DNA from: Victivallales bacterium
GTDB taxonomy: Bacteria; Verrucomicrobiota; Lentisphaeria; Oligosphaerales; Lenti-02
Direction of reading: 5' to 3'
DNA: 20,078 nucleotides
NCBI GenBank assembly: GCA_018648945.1
Contig: JABGQJ010000051.1
Location: forward strand, 1-20,078
This document shows positions 15,613-20,078 of this stretch, piece by piece. The first letter of the stretch is position 1. Each line of letters begins with the position of its first letter. Both the position numbers and the translations under genes were made by a program. The notes under the pieces are model-generated. The model was not told where the DNA came from. It made no database searches and saw only the letters and a list, made by a program, of their open reading frames with translations.

Positions 15613-17811
15613 CTAGATCTCAGGGACGGCGTCATCACCAGCTGGTTCCGCACCCTCGGCCTTCGGGGCCTCGTCTTCTTCGTCGTCGTCGCCGAGCGGC
15701 TCTGCGACAATGCCCTTGATCTCGATCGGCACGAGCTTCGACTGCTCCCCGTTCCTGTTCACACTGGCCGCGAAGAAAGAGAACTTCGCTGCCCCCGCCA
15801 GCTTGATGGTCAGCGGTTCCTTGGCCTTGCCAATGCCCTTGAGCCCATCGTAGATGGCCAGTCGGCTGGCCAGCAGGGGCACATCGCCGGCACCAGCAAT
15901 ATCGACTCCCCATCTTTCCCGGGCCGCGTCCCGCAGGGCCCCGGCCACGTGAACCGGCTCCATCCCCTGGATGGTCGTTCCGTCCACTTCGATCACGGCC
16001 ACCATCTGTTCCATGTGCACATTGGCGACGGCCGTCCCCTTGGGGGCGCCGAAGATACGGACGGCATAGGCGGCGGCAGTTGGTTTCTTCCAGACAAGCT
16101 CCACGCCGTCCGGCCCCATGGACACGCCATCCACGGCGGGCCCAGCCAGCGCCGTGTCGGTGCGTTCCGCAAGCCAGGACGAGAGATCGAGTACCCGAGG
16201 CAGGAAGGCCGGGCGCGAAGGGCCCCGATCCCTGCCTGAGAGCTTCCAGAGACCGTCAGGTAGCACGCATTGGCGGAACACACTGCGCCAGGCCCCGAGC
16301 AGAGCCTGATCCACCTGCGCACGCTTGTCGCGCGTCAAGCCAGCCGCCGCCAGTCGCAGGAGCACGACGGCGTTGCGAGTGGCGGCCAGGGAACAGACGT
16401 TCGCCTCGGGTTCGCCAGCTTCGTGCCAGTTGTAGGTCAGAGCACCCCATGCACCGCCGCCGCTGCCGTCCGCTTGCTGCTGCGAACGAGCGCCGAGCAG
16501 CGTCTTGACGATTCTCTCGGCTTTGGGAAGATCCCCGCCGTAATTCAGCCACGGCTTCTTCCCCCCTTCGCCGCCCCAGAGGGACTCCACGACACGGGCT
16601 GTCGCGGCCATGCTGAGCTGGTCTCCAGTCGTCCCCCAAAACCCCGTCTTGGGGTCTTGCAGCGAGAGCAGCGTGCCTCGGAATTCCGCATGCCAATCGG
16701 CAGGCAGGGCAAGGAGTTCAGGATGCTTGCCGGCGGCGTACAGCCAGGGGCCAAGAAACACGGCCCCGCCGAAGGAGCCAGCCCGGTCCGTCTTGGTTGC
16801 CTCGCGCAGGTACTCGCGGATGGCCTGCGGAGTGGTCAGGTCGGGAACTCCCTTCGCGCCTCCTGCTTCTCCCTGGAAGAAGCGCCAGGGATGGGCATAG
16901 GCCTGGCCAGACATCAGGTGAACCGGCAGTTCGTCCATCGCGGGGAACGGAGCCAGACTCCCCGTCGTCGGGTCCTGCTTCTCTTCCGGGGTGTAGGTGT
17001 TGGTATCGTCCATCATTTCCCAGGAGGGAGTGGAGAACCAGACCGTGCCGCCAGTGGGGTTCTTCAGGCGCACGCGCAGGCTCTGCTTCGGCGCGTTGAA
17101 GGAGAGTCCCCCCCCCAGTTCATCGCTGGCTGGCGCCAGGTTCGCTCCCAACGGCACATCCAGGTAGTAGCAGTGCCAGCCAAAGGTGCCACGCGTCCGC
17201 ATCGGGCCCCGGTACGTGGCCACCGTGCGACCGGCCGCATCGTGGACCAGCACCTCCAAGGAAGGCGTCCGGGAAGGCAGCAGTTCAGCTTCGCCATGCC
17301 CGTTCGCGTCTTTTCCCCTCAGCCATACGAACACCCGCACCGTCCCTCGTCGTTGCCCCAACCTAGGGATGGGGAGATGTCTGCCGAAGAGAATCGAGTC
17401 CCCGCTATTGAGCTTGAGGGCAGGCATGCCCGAGAATCTGACCTCCGTCTTCAGCACGGAAATGGGGTCAAGCCACCGTTTGGCCGACTGTTCCGGCCCC
17501 AGAAGCGACTGCCAGAGAACGGGAGTAGCGAAGAAATCGACCACCCCATGCATGTAGAGCTGCCAAAGCCCCTTTGGCCGCCCCTCCCTGCGGTTCTCAC
17601 TCGTCCATGGCCCCTTGTGCCAACCCTCGTACCGCCCAACCGGGACCTTGACTGTCCGGATCACTCGCCCGCCCTTCGGCCTGGCAGCCGAAGGCGCGGC
17701 GGGGGGCGCCGGTTCCTGGGCGCCAAGCCACGAACCCAAGACGAGCGCGCTGAGCGCCCAACCGAAGCCAGTCCAGCTGGCCCAACGTTTCGTCCGCTCG
17801 CCTGTGTTCAT
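15613..17811 (-). CDS. Secreted protein with toroid-like and beta-sandwich domains, function unknown
   Basis: 732 residues. A basic N-terminus and a hydrophobic stretch (about 14-30, ending WLGA) form a signal peptide, followed by a proline/alanine-rich linker. Residues ~120-265 look like a carbohydrate-binding-type jelly roll (VRVFVWLRGK; SLEVLVHDAAGRTVATY; SLRVRLKNPTGGTVWF). Residues ~325-555 are helical, with GFWGTTGDQLSMAATARVVESLWG (390-413) resembling repeats of terpenoid-cyclase/prenyltransferase alpha-alpha toroids. Residues ~560-600 resemble a fibronectin type III start (VDGVSMGPDGVELVWKKP). The C-terminus (708-732) is an acidic, alanine/proline-rich tail containing DDDEEDE. The start is ATG 17811 with GGGAG 5 nt upstream. 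It follows leuD by 29 bp and is probably co-transcribed with it. I do not recognise a family; an extracellular polymer-binding or lyase-like role is possible. Confidence 0.82.
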   Translation of the reverse strand: MNTGERTKRWASWTGFGWALSALVLGSWLGAQEPAPPAAPSAARPKGGRVIRTVKVPVGRYEGWHKGPWTSENRREGRPKGLWQLYMHGVVDFFATPVLWQSLLGPEQSAKRWLDPISVLKTEVRFSGMPALKLNSGDSILFGRHLPIPRLGQRRGTVRVFVWLRGKDANGHGEAELLPSRTPSLEVLVHDAAGRTVATYRGPMRTRGTFGWHCYYLDVPLGANLAPASDELGGGLSFNAPKQSLRVRLKNPTGGTVWFSTPSWEMMDDTNTYTPEEKQDPTTGSLAPFPAMDELPVHLMSGQAYAHPWRFFQGEAGGAKGVPDLTTPQAIREYLREATKTDRAGSFGGAVFLGPWLYAAGKHPELLALPADWHAEFRGTLLSLQDPKTGFWGTTGDQLSMAATARVVESLWGGEGGKKPWLNYGGDLPKAERIVKTLLGARSQQQADGSGGGAWGALTYNWHEAGEPEANVCSLAATRNAVVLLRLAAAGLTRDKRAQVDQALLGAWRSVFRQCVLPDGLWKLSGRDRGPSRPAFLPRVLDLSSWLAERTDTALAGPAVDGVSMGPDGVELVWKKPTAAAYAVRIFGAPKGTAVANVHMEQMVAVIEVDGTTIQGMEPVHVAGALRDAARERWGVDIAGAGDVPLLASRLAIYDGLKGIGKAKEPLTIKLAGAAKFSFFAASVNRNGEQSKLVPIEIKGIVAEPLGDDDEEDEAPKAEGAEPAGDDAVPEI

Positions 17812-17840
17812 GGCAACTCCCGCATTATGCGTACTGCTGA

Positions 17841-18380
17841 TCAGCCAATCATCCCGTTGTTCCGCGCGTACTCAAACAGACCGCCCTGGTCGATGACCTC
17901 TTTGGCGTTGCCCAGAGGCAGCAACTGATGGGTTTCCCCGTCCGGCAGTACGGTGAGAGTGGCGGCATCGAGGTCCACGCGCACGGTCTGTCCGGTCTTG
18001 ACGATGTCCGCCAGATCCACCGGGCATTCGAGCGGGTACAGTTCGCCTGTTGCCATGCAGTTCCGGTAGAAGATCCGGGCATAGGACTGGGCGACCACCG
18101 CCTTTGTGCCAGCCGCGCCAAGGCTCACCGGGGCGTGTTCGCGGCTTGATCCGCAGCCGAAGTTGCGGCCGGCGACGATGACGGTGTATTCCGCTTTCAT
18201 CGCGCCATCGACCACGAACCGGGGATACGCATCCGGCAATCCGCTCAGCGCGTAGCTCCCCAGTTTCTCGTATTCCTCGGGAATCGTCGGGACCAGCGTC
18301 AGATACTGGGCAGGGATAATCTGGTCGGTGTCGATGTTGTCGTCCAACACAAACGCTTTGCCTTCAATCACATTGCTCAT
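17841..18380 (-). CDS. leuD: 3-isopropylmalate dehydratase small subunit
   Basis: 179 residues. With LeuC it isomerises 2-isopropylmalate to 3-isopropylmalate in leucine synthesis. The small-subunit swivelling domain shows DDNIDTDQIIPAQYL (13-27) and the signature NFGCGSSREHAP (73-84). The segment after DTDQIIPAQ, YLTL (26-29), lies in the loop that determines substrate in this family; homoaconitases typically have YLRT there, so isopropylmalate is favoured. From memory, IIPAQYLTLVPTIPEEYEKL is very like plant plastid and cyanobacterial small subunits, and the enterobacterial type is longer and different. AAGGAG lies 8 nt before the ATG. The gap to leuC is 22 bp. Confidence 0.95.
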   Translation of the reverse strand: MSNVIEGKAFVLDDNIDTDQIIPAQYLTLVPTIPEEYEKLGSYALSGLPDAYPRFVVDGAMKAEYTVIVAGRNFGCGSSREHAPVSLGAAGTKAVVAQSYARIFYRNCMATGELYPLECPVDLADIVKTGQTVRVDLDAATLTVLPDGETHQLLPLGNAKEVIDQGGLFEYARNNGMIG

Positions 18381-18402
18381 CGTATGTTCTCCTTCCCTGG
18401 GC

Positions 18403-19701
18403 CTATAGGAACTCGCGCGGATCGGTGACCCGACCCACGATGGCGCTTGCGGCCGCCGTCAACGGCGAAGCAAGGATCACGGAGGAATCCCTGCTTCCCA
18501 TCCGCCCCGGGAAGTTCCGGTTGGTGGTACTGATGCAGACTTCGCGCCCGTGGGTGCGCCCGAAGGTATCGATCGGGCCACCCAGGCAGGCCGCGCACGA
18601 GGGCGGCGCAGGCTCGAGACAGCCTGCCGCCGCGAAGATCTCCAGCAGGCTCATGCCATCGACCGTGACCGTGGCCAGGTCGGCGGCTACCTCGGTCGTG
18701 GCGGGAACCAGGAAGGTCTCCACGGTGACCTTGCGCCCTTTCAGAACTCGGGCCGCAGCCACGAAGTCAGCGGTCTTGCCGCCCGTGCAACTGCCGATAT
18801 AGGCCCGGTCGATCTTCCACTCGGCACAACTCTCGGCGGGTTCCACATTGTCCGGGGAATGGGGCAGGGCCACGAGCGGCAGCAGCTCCTCCACCTGGTA
18901 CGTCTTCTCGCCGATGTATTCGGCATCCGGATCGCTTTCCACGCAGGTGAATGGCTTGTTGGTACGTTGCTTGACGTACGCAAGCGTGGTCTCGTCCGCC
19001 GCGATGATGCCATTCTTGCCACCGGCCTCGATGGCCATGTTGCAGATGGTCATGCGTTCGGACATGGGCAGAGCTTGGATGGTGGAGCCACAGAACTCAA
19101 GCGCGCGATAGGTTCCCCCATCCACGCCGATGTCACCAATCACCTGTAGCACCATGTCCTTGCCCATGATGTAGTCGGGCAGGACACCCTCAAACACGAA
19201 GCGCAGGCTGGCAGGGATCTTGAGCAGGAGCTTGCCGGTGCCCATCACAAACGCGGCGTCGGTATTGCCGATGCCGGTTGCGAACTGGCCGAACGCGCCG
19301 TGGGTGCAGGTATGGGAATCGGTCCCGAACATGACCTCGCCGGGACGGCAGTGCCCCTTCTGCGGCAAGGTGATGTGGCAGACCCCCGAGTAGGAGTCGG
19401 TGCCGGGGTCGTAGAAGTGAGGCAACCCCTGGTCGGCCGCGAACTCCCGACAGATCGCCACGTTGCGGTGGCATTTCTCGTCGCAGGTGAAGATGTAGTG
19501 GTCTGGCGCAAGCACGATGGCATCCGGATCGAAGACCTTTGCGTCCTCGCCGAATTCGCGCTTGAGGATGCCCATCGTCCCCGGCCCGCAGACGTCGTGG
19601 GTCATCAGTGTGTCGGCTTTGACCCAGACGGTTTCCCCGGGTCGGACCAGATCCAAGCCAGCAGCTCTGGCGAGGATTTTCTCGGTGATTGTCATGCCCA
19701 T
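18403..19701 (-). CDS. leuC: 3-isopropylmalate dehydratase large subunit
   Basis: 432 residues from ATG 19701; ATG 19695 is an equally plausible start two residues later. Aconitase-superfamily motifs are present: THDVCGPG (34-41), APDHYIF (65-71), GTDSHTCTHGAFGQFATGIGNTD (126-148) and STTNRNFPGR (391-400). The [4Fe-4S] ligands are C305 (GSCTGGK), C369 and C372 (SCAACLGGP). At ~430 residues it is the shorter type shared with archaea, cyanobacteria and plants, unlike the ~470-residue enterobacterial LeuC. It directly precedes leuD, giving the full heterodimer. The Shine-Dalgarno match is weak. The sigma70-like promoter at 19796-19824 fits a ~90-nt leader. Confidence 0.95.
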   Translation of the reverse strand: MGMTITEKILARAAGLDLVRPGETVWVKADTLMTHDVCGPGTMGILKREFGEDAKVFDPDAIVLAPDHYIFTCDEKCHRNVAICREFAADQGLPHFYDPGTDSYSGVCHITLPQKGHCRPGEVMFGTDSHTCTHGAFGQFATGIGNTDAAFVMGTGKLLLKIPASLRFVFEGVLPDYIMGKDMVLQVIGDIGVDGGTYRALEFCGSTIQALPMSERMTICNMAIEAGGKNGIIAADETTLAYVKQRTNKPFTCVESDPDAEYIGEKTYQVEELLPLVALPHSPDNVEPAESCAEWKIDRAYIGSCTGGKTADFVAAARVLKGRKVTVETFLVPATTEVAADLATVTVDGMSLLEIFAAAGCLEPAPPSCAACLGGPIDTFGRTHGREVCISTTNRNFPGRMGSRDSSVILASPLTAAASAIVGRVTDPREFL

Positions 19702-19795
19702 TGTGCTTACTGAACGCCTTCTTAGGTGGATTGCGGCGTGTGCGAGGAACGTTCTCGCCAGGAGGGAACTCCCATCCGGCGCGGACCTCGTGCTT

Positions 19796-19824
19796 AGTTT
19801 AGTTTCCGCCGGGGCGCTTGGCAA
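19796..19824 (-). promoter_or_regulatory. Putative sigma70-type promoter of leuCD
   Basis: On the minus strand TTGCCA (19824-19819) and TAAACT (19801-19796) are separated by exactly 17 nt. They match the -35 and -10 consensus at 5/6 and 4/6 positions. Transcription would start near 19789, giving a leader of about 90 nt before leuC. The AT-rich -10 stands out in this GC-rich region. Confidence 0.5.
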
Positions 19825-19827
19825 GCG
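19815..19827. promoter_or_regulatory. Palindrome overlapping the leuCD -35 box (candidate operator)
   Basis: CGCTTG (19815-19820) and CAAGCG (19822-19827) are perfect inverted repeats around one G, covering the whole TTGCCA -35 hexamer. A dimeric repressor bound here would block the promoter. The regulator is not in the window. A second, imperfect inverted repeat (GCGAG/CTCGC) is at 19742-19758 in the leader. Confidence 0.4.
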
Positions 19828-19925
19828 TGCAACGCCACTCCCGAGTTGCTCTACCCGCGATCCGTGCCATCCTACCTGCCATTGGGTCCGGTTCACGAGG
19901 GCCATGTGGACGCACAGGGGCCCCC

Positions 19926-20078
19926 ATGTTCGAATGGCTGTTCAACGACACCGGCGTTTTCGTTCGCACTCCCATGGCGGGTCCTGGGGCTCTTTATGCC
20001 AGCCCCATGCCCTATGGCCCCTATGACCGCCTGAACCGCGTGCTCCGGAATTACCGGCGGAATCGCATCAAGGTGGTG
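19926..20078 (+). CDS. Start of an unidentified protein, cut off by window edge
   Basis: ATG 19926 opens a frame of 51 codons that is still open at the window end. AGGGG at 19916-19920 lies 5 nt upstream, a usable ribosome binding site. The protein begins MFEWLFNDTGVFVRTP and ends YDRLNRVLRNYRRNRIKVVV, where the last residues look like a helix leading into a hydrophobic strand, as at the start of dual-specificity phosphatase-like or other alpha/beta folds. That family suggestion is weak. It is transcribed divergently from leuC across a 224-bp gap. Confidence 0.55.
   Translation, partial: MFEWLFNDTGVFVRTPMAGPGALYASPMPYGPYDRLNRVLRNYRRNRIKVV

Noticed and set aside
16270..17928. 552-codon open frame on the plus strand
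   Set aside because: It is antisense to the secreted 732-residue protein, which has a signal peptide and a good ribosome site; the plus-strand product is rich in Arg/Gly/Pro and without motifs.
19722..19775. 17-residue reading frame in the leuC leader, considered as a leucine attenuator peptide
   Set aside because: It contains no leucine codons and has no good ribosome site, so it cannot act as a leucine-sensing leader peptide.

Overview
The window is about 20 kb of GC-rich, densely coded bacterial DNA. It combines cytosolic sugar or cyclitol enzymes, secreted carbohydrate-active proteins (an EF-hand esterase, a LamG/DUF4838 protein and a formylglycine sulfatase) and core biosynthesis genes (leuC, leuD, pyrG, purF). 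DUF4838 proteins, many sulfatases, EF-hand esterase fusions and TIM-barrel GHL-type proteins suggest the Planctomycetota/Verrucomicrobiota/Lentisphaerota group or a similar uncultured polysaccharide degrader. This placement is inferred from gene style; there is no rRNA or marker tree behind it.

Left region (1-6116, all minus strand, read right to left): a probable six-gene operon. It encodes an MDR oxidoreductase (5058-6116), a beta-propeller glycosidase-like protein (3461-4945), a creatininase-family metal hydrolase (2654-3445), a small protein with a signal peptide and C-terminal anchor (1959-2600), an MBL-fold hydrolase (1073-1930) and a TIM-barrel glycoside-hydrolase-like protein cut by the window edge (1-1044). 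The last five genes are separated by only 15-53 bp. The MDR gene precedes them by 112 bp that holds a perfect hairpin. The set looks like an uncharacterised pathway that oxidises a sugar or cyclitol and then opens the ring hydrolytically.

Middle region (6293-10530, plus strand): transcribed divergently from that operon. It carries a secreted EF-hand/alpha-beta hydrolase esterase followed by a secreted LamG - GH67N-like - DUF4838 - beta-sandwich protein. The shared intergenic region (6117-6292) carries an imperfect palindrome and a direct repeat.

Right region (10537-19701, minus strand): leuC-leuD-(secreted toroid-like protein), then pyrG-purF-(Tat-exported sulfatase). Each block is tightly spaced. 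The first has a good sigma70-like promoter overlapped by a palindrome; pyrG has a potentially structured leader. In both blocks a secreted, polymer-related gene follows housekeeping genes. A divergent gene begins at 19926 and runs off the right end.

A plausible overall picture: secreted proteins desulfate, de-esterify and bind a complex (perhaps sulfated) glycan, and the left operon processes an imported product in the cytoplasm. I saw no tRNA, rRNA, CRISPR array, insertion sequence or phage gene.
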